This document shows, in pieces, positions 9,578 through 19,274 of a DNA stretch of 64,000 bases. Under the pieces are notes generated by a model. It saw only the letters and a program-made list of their open reading frames with translations. It made no database searches and was not told the DNA's origin. Source of the stretch: Planctomycetaceae bacterium (GTDB lineage: Bacteria > Planctomycetota > Planctomycetia > Planctomycetales > Planctomycetaceae); NCBI GenBank assembly GCA_029259815.1, contig JAJDEJ010000212.1, positions 28,053 to 92,052 on the forward strand. Reading direction: 5' to 3'. Numbering within the stretch: the first letter of the stretch is position 1; the number at the start of each line of letters is the position of its first letter. A program made the position numbers and the translations under genes.

Positions 9578-10111
9578 GTGCCAACTGAAATCCTCGTGCG
9601 ATATGGGACAATGCCGGAAGTGTCGAGGTTCGATGCCGACGAGATCGCACCCGTTGCGCGAGGGGAGATGATCCTTGTTGAAACTCACAGAGGTCTGCAA
9701 CTGGGCGAGGTTCTGGATCCAGTCCGTACCTCACTCAGGGATCCGACGTTCGGAATAGAAGTGAACGACCATACGGCGACGCCCCTTTCCTCTGTGTTGA
9801 GACGCGCGAGTGAGGACGATCTTGCAACGGCTCAGACACTCCGCACGGAAGCCGCGCAGGTTTTTGGCGATTGGCAACGTCGAATCGCCGAATGGGAACT
9901 TGAGCTGGAACTCATTGACCTGGAGTGGACGTTCGACCGACAGAAGCTGATCCTCTATGTTCTCAATGAACGAGGACCGGACTGTACCAAACTTGCTCTC
10001 CAGGCAGCGGCTGCCGGGTTGGGGATCATCGAGGTGCAGCCGGTCGATGCTGAGGGCCTGGTGACTGTCCCGCAGTCCGGTGGCGGCTGTGGTTCCTGCG
10101 GCACCCATTAA
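9578..10111 (+). CDS. PSP1 domain protein with Cys-rich C-terminus
   Basis: 177 residues starting at GTG 9578 after an AGGAGC Shine-Dalgarno-like site. The core matches the PSP1 C-terminal domain (VRYGTMPEVSRFD, GEMILVETHRGLQLGEVL, LELIDLEWTFDRQKLILYVLN). Bacterial PSP1 proteins such as Bacillus YaaT interact with RNA-decay and phosphorelay factors; the role here is unknown. The last ten residues GGGCGSCGTH form a small Cys/Gly tail that could bind a metal or be redox-active (inference). The next gene follows after 63 bases on the same strand. Confidence 0.8.
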   Translation: MPTEILVRYGTMPEVSRFDADEIAPVARGEMILVETHRGLQLGEVLDPVRTSLRDPTFGIEVNDHTATPLSSVLRRASEDDLATAQTLRTEAAQVFGDWQRRIAEWELELELIDLEWTFDRQKLILYVLNERGPDCTKLALQAAAAGLGIIEVQPVDAEGLVTVPQSGGGCGSCGTH

Positions 10112-10174
10112 GCATCAAGTCACTCACCACATTCATCGTCTCACGTTGCGAGCCAAGGGATAACGAGTCTGACC

Positions 10175-11350
10175 ATGTCTGAAGCGGACTACACACAACT
10201 CGAAGAACTTTCTGCCAGCGAAGGTCCGGATGCGGCTCTTGATCGACTGATCGAGTTGCTTCGCGAGCAGAAGGCCTATCATAAGCTGTTTGATGCCACG
10301 CTGATTCGCAAGAAGCAATCACTCGGACTCCCGTTGTCGCGGCCCACGTCCTTTGATGATGTCCCTGAGGAACATCGCAAAGAGGTCGAGGACGCTTACG
10401 TTGAGGCAGCGAGAGAGATTGGCAAGCTCTTCATTGCTGACGGCGACATCCCGTCTGCCTGGATGTATCTGCAGGTCATTCGCGAGCCGGAGCCTGTCGC
10501 TGAAGCCATCGATGCGCTGCCGATCGCGAGTGATTACGACGAGGCGAGTGAGAATGTCATGCAGATTGCGTTGTTTGAGCGGGTGCATCCGCTCAAGGGC
10601 GTTAAGATGATTCTTCGCTCGCACGGCATGTGCAACACCATCACGTCGCTCGATCAGGCGATGGGCAATCTCTCGGTGGAGCAGCGGAGCGACTGTGCAA
10701 AGATCATGGTTCAGGAACTCTATCGTGATCTGACAGAGTCGGTCCGGCGACAAGTTCAGGAGAAGATGCCCTTGATCGAGCCGAGCGCGTCGCTTCGCGA
10801 GCTGCTCACGGGACGCGACTGGCTCCTCGAAGGCGGCAACTATCACATCGACGTGTCCCACTTGAGTTCAGTGGTCCGATTCGCGCGCTCGATCGAATCG
10901 CCGGCTGACGAGTTGGACCTTGTTTTGCAGTTGTGCGACTACGGCGAGCGGCTCGATTCCCAGTTGCAGTACCCCGGAGAGCCGCCTTTCGAGGATTTCT
11001 ATCCGGCTCATCGGTACTTCTTCCACGTGATCCTCGGCAAGGATGTGGACACGGCTCTCGCCTACTTCCGTCAGAAGCTTGATGATGAGCCGGATGAGCA
11101 TGATAAGCCGCTGCTGGCTTACGTCCTTGTCGATTTGCTCGTGCGGTCGAAGCAGCTCGACGAAGCCGTTGAAGTCGCTGCCGAGCATTTGACCGGTCTG
11201 GGGAATGACGTGGGCTTCTCATTTGCAGAGCTCTGTGCTGACGCGGGACGACTGGACCGCCTTGCGGAGGTGATGCGAGACAAAGAAGACATCGTCGGTT
11301 TCGCAGCCGCCCTCCTGGCACAGCCGTCAACAGTTTCAGCTTCCACATGA
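10175..11350 (+). CDS. Conserved hypothetical helical protein
   Basis: 391 residues, acidic, predominantly helical, with no signal peptide or membrane segment. Helix pairs such as DEPDEHDKPLLAYVLVDLLV and LDEAVEVAAEHLTGLGNDVG suggest a TPR-like solenoid. No catalytic motif is recognised. It begins 63 bases after the PSP1 gene and ends 46 bases before the BatA/VWA gene, so it may be expressed with the envelope cluster. The frame is certainly coding (codon pattern and context); function is unknown. Confidence 0.65.
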   Translation: MSEADYTQLEELSASEGPDAALDRLIELLREQKAYHKLFDATLIRKKQSLGLPLSRPTSFDDVPEEHRKEVEDAYVEAAREIGKLFIADGDIPSAWMYLQVIREPEPVAEAIDALPIASDYDEASENVMQIALFERVHPLKGVKMILRSHGMCNTITSLDQAMGNLSVEQRSDCAKIMVQELYRDLTESVRRQVQEKMPLIEPSASLRELLTGRDWLLEGGNYHIDVSHLSSVVRFARSIESPADELDLVLQLCDYGERLDSQLQYPGEPPFEDFYPAHRYFFHVILGKDVDTALAYFRQKLDDEPDEHDKPLLAYVLVDLLVRSKQLDEAVEVAAEHLTGLGNDVGFSFAELCADAGRLDRLAEVMRDKEDIVGFAAALLAQPSTVSAST

Positions 11351-11396
11351 CGGGCGACAAGACTCGGGCCGAATCCGCCTGCGGGCATCTTTCAAT

Positions 11397-13670
11397 ATGA
11401 ATTTCCTGTCGTCTTGGATCGCTGAACATTTTCTCAACCCGGCCTTTTTCTGGCCGGGGATGGCGTTGATCGCGGCACCGATCATCATCCATCTCATCAA
11501 TCGTTTGCGGTTTCGCCGCGTGCGGTTCGCGGCGATGGAGTTCCTGCTCTCCAGTGAGCAGCACAATCGTCGCCGCATCCTGCTGGAGCAACTGCTGCTG
11601 TTGCTGTTTCGCGTCCTCATCGTGGCCTTGATTGCTCTGCTGATATCGCGTCTGATCGTTGACCCGAGTCAGTTAACGCTGTTTCAGGGGGCGAAGTCAC
11701 ATCACGTGTTTCTCCTTGATGACAGTGGCTCGATGCGAGACCGCGTGGGTGAGGAGACCGCTTTTGACCAGGCCAAAGCTGTCATTCTCAAGCTCGTCTC
11801 GGAAGGAGCTCGCCGTCCCGGCACGCAGCGGTTCACCCTGCTGCTCATGTCGCAACCAGACAGCACGTTTGCCAACCTCGGTGAGCGAGACATCAATACT
11901 CAACTGGTCGAAGAGCTCTCCGCCAAGCTGGAGGCACTCGAGTGCACGCATCAACGGGTCGATCTGGTCGCCGGACTGGAAGCAGCCGGACAGCGGCTTG
12001 CTGATGACCGGTCAGCCGCTCAACACCTGCACGTTCTCTCGGACTTCCGCAAGAGTGACTGGGTGGGGGCTTCGACCGTTAGTGAAACCATCAAGTCGCT
12101 TGACGAATCCGAAGTCAGTATCAGTTTCATCCGGGCGGTGTCGGACGGTCACGAGAATCTGGGCATCACCAGTCTCACCGGAGCGGTGGAGGTCGCGGCG
12201 GCAGGAATTCCGGTCCAACTCGCTGTCGCCGTGCAGAATTATGGTCAACGTGAAGCGAATGATGTTCGACTGTCGGTCATCGCAGACGGCGAGCGGTTGC
12301 CGTTGAATCTGCTCTTCGAAGCCATCGCAGTTGGCAAAACGGAGTCGCGTAATTTTGATGTCCGCTTTGTCGAACCGGGCAAACATCGCATCGAAGTGAC
12401 TCTCGAAACAGATGCCCTGGAGACAGACAACACGCGACATCTGGCGATTGATGTGCCGCTGGAGAATGAGGTTCTGATCGTCGACGGTTCGCCCGCCAGC
12501 GAGCAGGGGCTGTTCATCGCTGACGCGCTGGCGGCTGACCGGACAGTCACCGGTTATGCACCGGTCATTGACAATGTCAGCGGCATGCGGCGACGCAACC
12601 TCGAACCGTTTCAGTCCATTATCCTGATTAATGTCGACGAGTTGCCGCCCGATGCCCTCCAAGCGGTGCAGGACTTCGTCGCGAATGGAGGTGGGTTGGT
12701 CTGGTACGTCGGTGACACAGTTCGGTCGGCGTACTACAACGAGACGCTTTATCAAGAGGGAGCTGGGCTATTCCCGGTTCCCTTGTCAGCGACGCCTCAG
12801 TCTCTTGACCATTCGCTGACCGAGTCCGGGCCGGACGTACTCGTCAGTAATCATCCCATGTTCAGCATCCTCAGCGGACAGGACAATCCGTTCATCGACG
12901 TGGTCACCATCAATCAGTACCTTCCAGTCGATACGGAAGTCGTCGAAGCCGGGAGCGATGAAATTGGAAATGCGACCGTCATCGCCCGTCTGCGAAACCG
13001 GGAACCGTTGATTCTCGAACATGCCTATGGAGAGGGCCGCGTGGTCACGTTTCTCACGAGTGCGGGACCGCTGCCCACGACTGACGGCAACGTGTGGAAC
13101 AACTGGGCCAGTGGTGACGCGGCTCCGAGTTTCGCGGTCATGCAACTCGAATTGCAGAAGCATATTGCCCGCCGCAATCGGTCTCAGCCACAGCGAATCG
13201 TCGGCGAGCCAATCGAGGAACGGCTCAATCGGGCCGACTATCTGGAGGATCTGGAGATCGTGACCCCCGACGACGATGTGCTCTCTCTCAAGGCAGCCGC
13301 TCCGGAAACCATGGCTCCCACAGGCACCACTGATGTCGAGATTGCCGATGCCTGGGTCGCCAACTTTCGCGAGACGGACGATCCCGGTGTCTACATTGTT
13401 CGTCGATTCGATCATCAGCAGCAGGCAGAAGAGACTTGGATGGCCTACAATGTCCCTACAGAGGAAAGCGATCTGATCGTCGCCGACGAAGAGGCCCTGA
13501 CTCAGCAGTGGGGAGAGGAAATCAGTGTCGCGATTCAGGAGGGGGATGCCCTCGACTGGATTCGCAACGAGCCGCCCGGTCAGGACGTTCGCTGGTGGCT
13601 GCTCGCTGGCCTGCTCCTCTTATTCGTTGGTGAACAAGTGTTGGCGTATCGGTTGGGGTATCACATATAG
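11397..13670 (+). CDS. BatA/VWA-domain membrane protein
   Basis: 757 residues. The N-terminus (~1-90) is a BatA-type domain with two hydrophobic segments (FFWPGMALIAAPIIIHLINR and LLLLLFRVLIVALIALLIS) around a conserved basic stretch. A von Willebrand A domain follows with a MIDAS motif DDSGSM (~105). Then come a CARDB-like stretch (VQNYGQREANDVRLSV) and a glutamine-amidotransferase-like fold region (SIILINVDELPPDALQAVQDFVANGGGLVWYVG), and the protein ends in a membrane helix (WWLLAGLLLLFVGEQVLAY). It is likely an envelope-spanning protein with its VWA outside. Such proteins usually accompany MoxR ATPases, but none is visible here. Confidence 0.85.
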   Translation: MNFLSSWIAEHFLNPAFFWPGMALIAAPIIIHLINRLRFRRVRFAAMEFLLSSEQHNRRRILLEQLLLLLFRVLIVALIALLISRLIVDPSQLTLFQGAKSHHVFLLDDSGSMRDRVGEETAFDQAKAVILKLVSEGARRPGTQRFTLLLMSQPDSTFANLGERDINTQLVEELSAKLEALECTHQRVDLVAGLEAAGQRLADDRSAAQHLHVLSDFRKSDWVGASTVSETIKSLDESEVSISFIRAVSDGHENLGITSLTGAVEVAAAGIPVQLAVAVQNYGQREANDVRLSVIADGERLPLNLLFEAIAVGKTESRNFDVRFVEPGKHRIEVTLETDALETDNTRHLAIDVPLENEVLIVDGSPASEQGLFIADALAADRTVTGYAPVIDNVSGMRRRNLEPFQSIILINVDELPPDALQAVQDFVANGGGLVWYVGDTVRSAYYNETLYQEGAGLFPVPLSATPQSLDHSLTESGPDVLVSNHPMFSILSGQDNPFIDVVTINQYLPVDTEVVEAGSDEIGNATVIARLRNREPLILEHAYGEGRVVTFLTSAGPLPTTDGNVWNNWASGDAAPSFAVMQLELQKHIARRNRSQPQRIVGEPIEERLNRADYLEDLEIVTPDDDVLSLKAAAPETMAPTGTTDVEIADAWVANFRETDDPGVYIVRRFDHQQQAEETWMAYNVPTEESDLIVADEEALTQQWGEEISVAIQEGDALDWIRNEPPGQDVRWWLLAGLLLLFVGEQVLAYRLGYHI

Positions 13671-13761
13671 AGTAGTCATCACGTTCCGCGTGAAGACAAG
13701 AGTCAAGGGAGACCGGGAACCCGCTCAACGCGATGACCCTGGGTATTCACAACGGATTAAC

Positions 13762-16239
13762 ATGACGTGGAGCGGTCACATTCTGTTGGCGAACGGGGAT
13801 GCATCGACTGCCGATGACGTCACCTCAACAACGACAGTCGAAGTCGACTTCCCGCCGCAGACGGTTGCGGAAGGAGTGTTGTTCGCCGGATTCGCCATCG
13901 CTGCGGTCCTGTTGATTACTTTCCTGTGGCACGACACGTCTCGACTCAGCGGTCTGCAACGTGCCTGGCTGCTCCTGCTACGACTCGCCGCCTTTGCAGG
14001 AGTGCTGATCATCGCACTGAATCCCCATCAGCGGACGCAGAAGGAATCGTTCCGGCCTTCGCAGGTGATACTTCTTGCTGACACGTCGACCTCAATGCAA
14101 CAGCCGGCCGATGACCCGGCGGTCATCTCATCGACTGAGCCGACGGAAATGCGGTGGGAGGCCATACAACAGCTGCTGTCTGAATCTCCACTCATCGACA
14201 AGCTGCGCGAGCAACATGTGGTCGATGTCGCGACATTCGACAGCGATCTCCTGACCGGTCAATTGCGGCTTCCCAAACGTCTGTCCCTGGCGGACTCGGA
14301 AGGTCCCGTAGAGTCGACCGATGACGAGGCGTCAGCCGATTGGGAGAAGATCCTTCAGCCAACAGGCCTTGCCACGCGTCTGGGTGACTCCGTCGACAAG
14401 CTGCTGGCGGAGAGCCGCAGTGAGACGCTGGCCGGCATCGTGGTGCTGACTGATGGGGCGAACAACGTCGGACGTGACGTCACGTCGGCCAATCGTCGGG
14501 CGAAACGGGAAGGCGTGCCCTTATTTGGGGTGGGGGTCGGAGGCACCAAGCCGCCCGTCAATCTGCAACTCGCGAGACTGATCGTTCCCTCAGATGTGCA
14601 TGTGGGCGATGCGTTTGAAGTGACTGCTCTCTTGCAATCATCAGGGGTCAGCGACTGGCTGGCAGAGCAGAATCGTTCTGGTCCACTCTCGGTGTTGGTG
14701 GAACTCTTGCGACGAGACCCGGATACCAATGAGACGTCCGTGGAGGACTCGCAGGAGGTGCAATTGGGTGATGATGGCGTGCCGGTCGAGGTGACGTTTT
14801 CCCAGTCGCCCACATCCGCCGCTGAGGTCGAGTACAGCGTCCAGGTCCGTCCGCCCCCCGCCTTGCTGGAGAGTCGCGATGATGACAATCTCGTCTCCCG
14901 GACAGTCAACATCTTTGATCGACCCACAAGGGTGCTCATGATCGCGGGAGGGCCGATGCGTGACTATCGGTTTGCGAAGAATGTGCTGTATCGTCATCCC
15001 TCGATGGAGGTGGACGTCTGGCTGCAGACCGGCAGCGTCGGCATCTCTCAGGACGCGAATGAGGTGCTGTTTGATTTCCCGGAGACTCGTGAGGGACTGT
15101 TTTCTTACGATGTGGTGATGGCCTTCGACATCGACTGGTCGCAAATCCCGAGCGAACGCCGCGAGTGGCTGACCGAGTGGATCGCCAGCGAAGGGGGCGG
15201 GTTGGTGACAATCGCTGGTGACATCTTTACCCATCAACTGGCGGCTGCAGAGGAAGAGTTTGCGGACGTGCTGACGCTGTATCCTGTGGTGTTGGAGCCC
15301 GTGCGTCCGCAGTTTGATCGCAAAGACCGTTGGAACCAGCCTTGGCAAATTGACTTCACCCCCGAGGGACAAGCAGCGGCCTTTCTGCGAATTACGGACG
15401 ACCCGGAAACGTCACAACTGGCATGGGACCAGTTTTCCGGCGTGTTCCGCGCCTATCCCACCAACGGCCAGAAGAGTGGTGCCACGGTCTATGGCTACTT
15501 CAGTGATCCTCTCTCGCGAACAGATGAAGGGGCACCGATTCTCCTCGCGTCGCAGCGATACGGACAGGGCATCACGGCCTACATTGGGAGTCCCGAGATC
15601 TGGCGACTCCGAGCACTCGAAGAGGCGTACAACGAACGTTTCTGGATCAACCTGACAAGAATGGCATCAGAAGGCCGTTCCAAACGTGGCCTTCAGCGAG
15701 CGATGATCGTCCTGGACGGCCGCGAATATGGTGTGGGGCAGACGGTGCCCGTGCGGGCGCGGGTCTTGACGGCCTCCTTTGAAACTTTGGATCAGAAGAC
15801 AGTCACCATCGACGTCTACGATCCTCGTGGCCGACCGCTCATCCCATCGCCCGTATTGCGTCAGGATCAAACTCGCCCCGCTGAGTTTGTCGGCGACTTT
15901 CGTGTGACAACACCAGGCAAGTATCGCCTCGATCTTCCCGTACCCGACTCAGCCGAAAGCGTGAAAGGCGAAGTGATGGTCACATTGCCCAAGCTGGAGA
16001 TGGAGTCGTTGCGGCAGGATGTGTCCCAACTCCAAGCCCTCGTCGCGGAGACGGGCGGGGAGTACATCCCCTTGAAGGATGCAGCAACTCGTCTGCCCGA
16101 ACTTCTGCCGAATCGGGGGCAGACATTTGTGCTCGATCAGCAGGTGGTCGAACTTTGGGACCGCCGCTGGGTGATGTTTTTACTGATTGGCCTCTTGTCA
16201 CTCGAGTGGCTATCGCGAAAACTCCTGAAGCTGGCTTAA
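13762..16239 (+). CDS. VWA-domain membrane protein with GATase-like domain
   Basis: 825 residues from the ATG at 13762 (MTWSGHILL). The same frame stays open far into the preceding gene, but that extension overlaps it out of phase and is not used. Two N-terminal hydrophobic segments (VLFAGFAIAAVLLITFLW, AWLLLLRLAAFAGVLIIAL) precede a VWA domain with MIDAS residues DTSTS and VLTDGANNVG. A class I glutamine-amidotransferase-like region follows (VLMIAGGPMRDYRFAKNVL, EWIASEGGGLVTIAGD), and a C-terminal helix (WVMFLLIGLLSLEWLS) closes it. The layout is parallel to the preceding BatA gene, suggesting partners. Confidence 0.82.
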   Translation: MTWSGHILLANGDASTADDVTSTTTVEVDFPPQTVAEGVLFAGFAIAAVLLITFLWHDTSRLSGLQRAWLLLLRLAAFAGVLIIALNPHQRTQKESFRPSQVILLADTSTSMQQPADDPAVISSTEPTEMRWEAIQQLLSESPLIDKLREQHVVDVATFDSDLLTGQLRLPKRLSLADSEGPVESTDDEASADWEKILQPTGLATRLGDSVDKLLAESRSETLAGIVVLTDGANNVGRDVTSANRRAKREGVPLFGVGVGGTKPPVNLQLARLIVPSDVHVGDAFEVTALLQSSGVSDWLAEQNRSGPLSVLVELLRRDPDTNETSVEDSQEVQLGDDGVPVEVTFSQSPTSAAEVEYSVQVRPPPALLESRDDDNLVSRTVNIFDRPTRVLMIAGGPMRDYRFAKNVLYRHPSMEVDVWLQTGSVGISQDANEVLFDFPETREGLFSYDVVMAFDIDWSQIPSERREWLTEWIASEGGGLVTIAGDIFTHQLAAAEEEFADVLTLYPVVLEPVRPQFDRKDRWNQPWQIDFTPEGQAAAFLRITDDPETSQLAWDQFSGVFRAYPTNGQKSGATVYGYFSDPLSRTDEGAPILLASQRYGQGITAYIGSPEIWRLRALEEAYNERFWINLTRMASEGRSKRGLQRAMIVLDGREYGVGQTVPVRARVLTASFETLDQKTVTIDVYDPRGRPLIPSPVLRQDQTRPAEFVGDFRVTTPGKYRLDLPVPDSAESVKGEVMVTLPKLEMESLRQDVSQLQALVAETGGEYIPLKDAATRLPELLPNRGQTFVLDQQVVELWDRRWVMFLLIGLLSLEWLSRKLLKLA

Positions 16240-16726
16240 CCGATGACGCAATCCGATCAAGAACTGCACTTTTCAGAAGAGAAGTCCCCATGACTTATCC
16301 TTGACAGTGAACACAGACAGGAAGATGAGGAAACGCAAATCTCCACGAATTCACACTCATTGCTGTTAGACAGTCCGGCGCTCTTAAGTAATTAGTGAAC
16401 ATTCGCGTGGATTAGTGTTCCAGAACCGTAGTCATTGCAATTGCTGCACCGAGGAAGGACCGAAAATGTGCCCAACTGGTCAAACAACGCGAGTGGTGCG
16501 TCACTGCTTGATTTTAGGGTGGCAGGGTCAGGAGCGAAGCGGATGGCCCTGACGTTAGGCGTCCACCCGCGCAGGGCCATCCCGTTGGTCTGACCCTGCC
16601 ACCCAACCCGAATTCTTAGCCGTGACGCACCACTAGACTACTCCCACTGAGTTGACGTGAATATCTCGTCGAGTGGCGTACCAACCGTGAAATCACTTTT
16701 TGATCTGCAATCAACCGGACCCCGAC
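16240..16726. other. Intergenic region carrying a palindromic element
   Basis: About 490 bases without a supportable gene. 16489-16636 is the second copy of the CTAG-bounded palindrome. The stretch around 16392-16420 (AACATTCGCGTGGATTAGTG) resembles a dispersed repeat remnant, but only one copy is visible here. Expression signals for the downstream gene are not evident. Confidence 0.4.
16489..16636 (-). repeat. MITE-like palindromic element, copy 2
   Basis: This copy lies in the opposite orientation to that at 1791-1936. Its ends are a perfect 13-base inverted repeat, AGTGGTGCGTCAC at 16492-16504 and GTGACGCACCACT at 16622-16634, with CTAG at 16633-16636 on the right and CGAG in the corresponding left position. 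The long arms (GGGTGGCAGGGTCAGGAGCG and the inverse of GGGTGGCAGGGTCAGACCAA) pair imperfectly. Non-coding; no transposase. It probably moves, or once moved, in trans. Confidence 0.78.
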
Positions 16727-19189
16727 GTGGCCACCACACACACACGACTGCCTGACGACGTACTCAGCGTCCTCAACGACTTGCGCGGTCGTATTCGTCG
16801 GTACGTGCTGATCGAGGGTGTGTCGCTGGTGGTGGTGGTGATCTGCGGCTTGTTCTGGTTGAGTTACCTGACCGACTGGGCCTACTTCCGATTGAGTCGA
16901 CTGGAACTTCCCGGCTGGCTGCGATCGACATTTCTGATCGTCATGCTGTGCAGTCTGGTCGGGGGAGTGCTCGCGTGGATTGTGGCTCGGCTCATGCGGA
17001 AGATTCGCAGTCGAGCCTTGGCACTGGTGCTGGAGAAACGATTCCCCGAGTTGGACGATCGGCTGATCACGGCTGTTGAGTTGGCAGAGAATGGTGATGG
17101 GAACGAGACGCCGTTCGCATCCGCGATGCAGAGACGGACGATCACAGACGCTGCACTCACGGCACGCAAGCTTGATCTGGAGACCGTATTTGATCGTCGC
17201 CCTCTCAAACGGGCACTTGCCGGGGCGATCATGCTCCTCGTCTCGATCGCCGGGCTGGGAATTGCTGACGCCTCATCTGTTCAGCGGTGGTACTCGGCAT
17301 TTGTGCTCGGACGAGACAACTACTGGGATCCCTTCCGCCGGTCAGCATTGTCAGTCGGCGTCGTTGCACAACCAGGCGACAGGTTTCGGAGGCTCACCAC
17401 GGACGACGAATACCGACACCCGCGCGGAGCAGACCTGGTGGTACGAGTCGATGTCCCGGACGACAAGGTCGTCCCCGAGCAGGTGACATTGCATTACCGC
17501 ACGGTCGGAGAGACTGGCAGCAGTCAGGGGCGTGTGACGATGACGCAGGTCGGCGATCAGACATTTCGACACGTGCTCAGTCGCGCGATGGACGATCATC
17601 AACTCTGGGTTGTCGGTGGAGACTTCACCAATCGACTGCCCTACCGGGTCGATGTCGTCGACCCACCACGCATTGACAGCATCTCGCTCGACTGTGACTA
17701 CCCGGCCTACACAGGGATGAACGCGTTTGCCGATCAACAAGTCCCCGTGCAGGGAACACAGGTCTCACTCCCGGTGGGCACCCGTTTCGTATTGCGTGCT
17801 GAGACGAACAAACCGCTGCTCGGTGTGCGGATTCGGTCACCCTTGTTCGACTTGTCATTCGCGAACGCGACAACGTCAGACGAGCTGTCCGAAGCGAAAC
17901 AGCCTTCGATCGTTTCCAGTCAACTCATCGTCAAGTCAGCGGAGACAGAACAATCAACGACGTATCCTCTGGGTGCGGGTGACGTGCAAAGTCTGATGGT
18001 CAGTGACGGTTTCGGCTTTGAGTTACCTCTGATTGTCGCGTCTGACGCTGCCGAGCGATTGTCGACCTGGGAGGACTCTGTCCCATTCGAGTTACCCGTA
18101 CCACCTGATGTGCCCCTGCAGTTCGAGTTGCACGATGCAGACGACATTCGGAGTGGGGAACCAATCCGGCTCACCATCAACGGCATCGTCGATCTTCCGC
18201 CTGTCATCGAGACCCGGTTGAAGGGTATCGGTCGCTCGATCACACGACTCGCTCGTATTCCGATCGAAGGGACGATCATCGACGACTACGGCGTCAGTAC
18301 GGCCAGTTTTGGACACCGTGTGGACGATGCAGAGCAATACGATCACACGCGACTCTCTCTGGAACCATCTGGTTATAAGTCATTCACCTTGGGGGGGGCC
18401 GAGCCACAGGCCACCGAACCATTCAGTGTGCGAACGCTGGAACTCAGTCTGGGTCAGAAACTGGTTCTCTCGGTGTTCGCAACAGATGGTGATGATGTCA
18501 CCGGGCCGCATGAGAGTCATGGCGAGGTGTACACCTTCCGTGTCGTCTCCAACGAAGAGTTGCTGGCGATCCTGTATGACAAGGAACTCAACCTCCGGCT
18601 GCGATTCGAACAGATTATCAACGAGGTGACCGAAGCCCGCGATGATCTCGCAGCACATCTCGTCCTGAGCCGCGAAGCTCGTGATCTGCGAGCGGTCGAG
18701 CAGCCGACGGATGAGCAACGTGCCCTGCTCGATCAGACGAATACCTCGCTCGCCGTCTGTGCAGACCGTCGTCTGCAGTCACTCCGTAAGAACCACACAG
18801 AGACCCGTTCGATCGAGGAATCCTTCTCTGATATCCGCGAGGAGATGGTCAACAACCGTGTCGACAACTCGACCGCCCTGGAGCGAATCGACGACGGAAT
18901 CCTGACTCCTCTCCACCAGATCAACGAATTCGACTATCCTGAAGCCGACCAGAACATCGCCCTGTTTCGGCTTGTGCACGAGCAAGGTGATCGCTCAACG
19001 AAGGAGATTCAAGCGGCCATCGATGCCATCGAAACGATGCTTGATCGCATGGACGGCGTGCTGACTGAGATGCGACGTCGTGAGACGTTCAACGAGATCG
19101 TCAAGTTGTATCAGTCGCTGTTGGAGAAAGAGCAAGAGCTTCACAACCGCACAAAGAAGGCCCACATTGACTCCCTGTTCAATGAATAG
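16727..19189 (+). CDS. Large membrane protein of the envelope cluster (function unknown)
   Basis: About 820 residues, read from the GTG at 16727; a TTG nine codons upstream at 16700 is an alternative, and neither has a clear ribosome binding site. Three membrane segments lie in the first ~190 residues (VSLVVVVICGLFWLSYL, TFLIVMLCSLVGGVLAWIVA, ALAGAIMLLVSIAGLGI). A long extracytoplasmic region with Ig-like stretches (PPRIDSISLDCDYPAYTGM, IPIEGTIIDDYGVSTASFG) follows, then a C-terminal helical, probably coiled-coil part (~620-820). The pattern resembles DUF4175-like proteins that accompany VWA genes. No enzymatic motif is seen. Confidence 0.68.
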   Translation: MATTHTRLPDDVLSVLNDLRGRIRRYVLIEGVSLVVVVICGLFWLSYLTDWAYFRLSRLELPGWLRSTFLIVMLCSLVGGVLAWIVARLMRKIRSRALALVLEKRFPELDDRLITAVELAENGDGNETPFASAMQRRTITDAALTARKLDLETVFDRRPLKRALAGAIMLLVSIAGLGIADASSVQRWYSAFVLGRDNYWDPFRRSALSVGVVAQPGDRFRRLTTDDEYRHPRGADLVVRVDVPDDKVVPEQVTLHYRTVGETGSSQGRVTMTQVGDQTFRHVLSRAMDDHQLWVVGGDFTNRLPYRVDVVDPPRIDSISLDCDYPAYTGMNAFADQQVPVQGTQVSLPVGTRFVLRAETNKPLLGVRIRSPLFDLSFANATTSDELSEAKQPSIVSSQLIVKSAETEQSTTYPLGAGDVQSLMVSDGFGFELPLIVASDAAERLSTWEDSVPFELPVPPDVPLQFELHDADDIRSGEPIRLTINGIVDLPPVIETRLKGIGRSITRLARIPIEGTIIDDYGVSTASFGHRVDDAEQYDHTRLSLEPSGYKSFTLGGAEPQATEPFSVRTLELSLGQKLVLSVFATDGDDVTGPHESHGEVYTFRVVSNEELLAILYDKELNLRLRFEQIINEVTEARDDLAAHLVLSREARDLRAVEQPTDEQRALLDQTNTSLAVCADRRLQSLRKNHTETRSIEESFSDIREEMVNNRVDNSTALERIDDGILTPLHQINEFDYPEADQNIALFRLVHEQGDRSTKEIQAAIDAIETMLDRMDGVLTEMRRRETFNEIVKLYQSLLEKEQELHNRTKKAHIDSLFNE

Positions 19190-19274
19190 ATCTCGATCGC
19201 AAAACGTGCATCGCCAATTTCACAGGAACCATCATCTCTCATCAGGCGTCTCCCTCACAGCAGGGAACTTCTTT

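Noticed and set aside
13525..13761. Longer N-terminus for the second VWA protein
   Set aside because: The extension overlaps the preceding BatA gene out of frame and does not look like protein; the ATG at 13762 precedes a normal membrane start.
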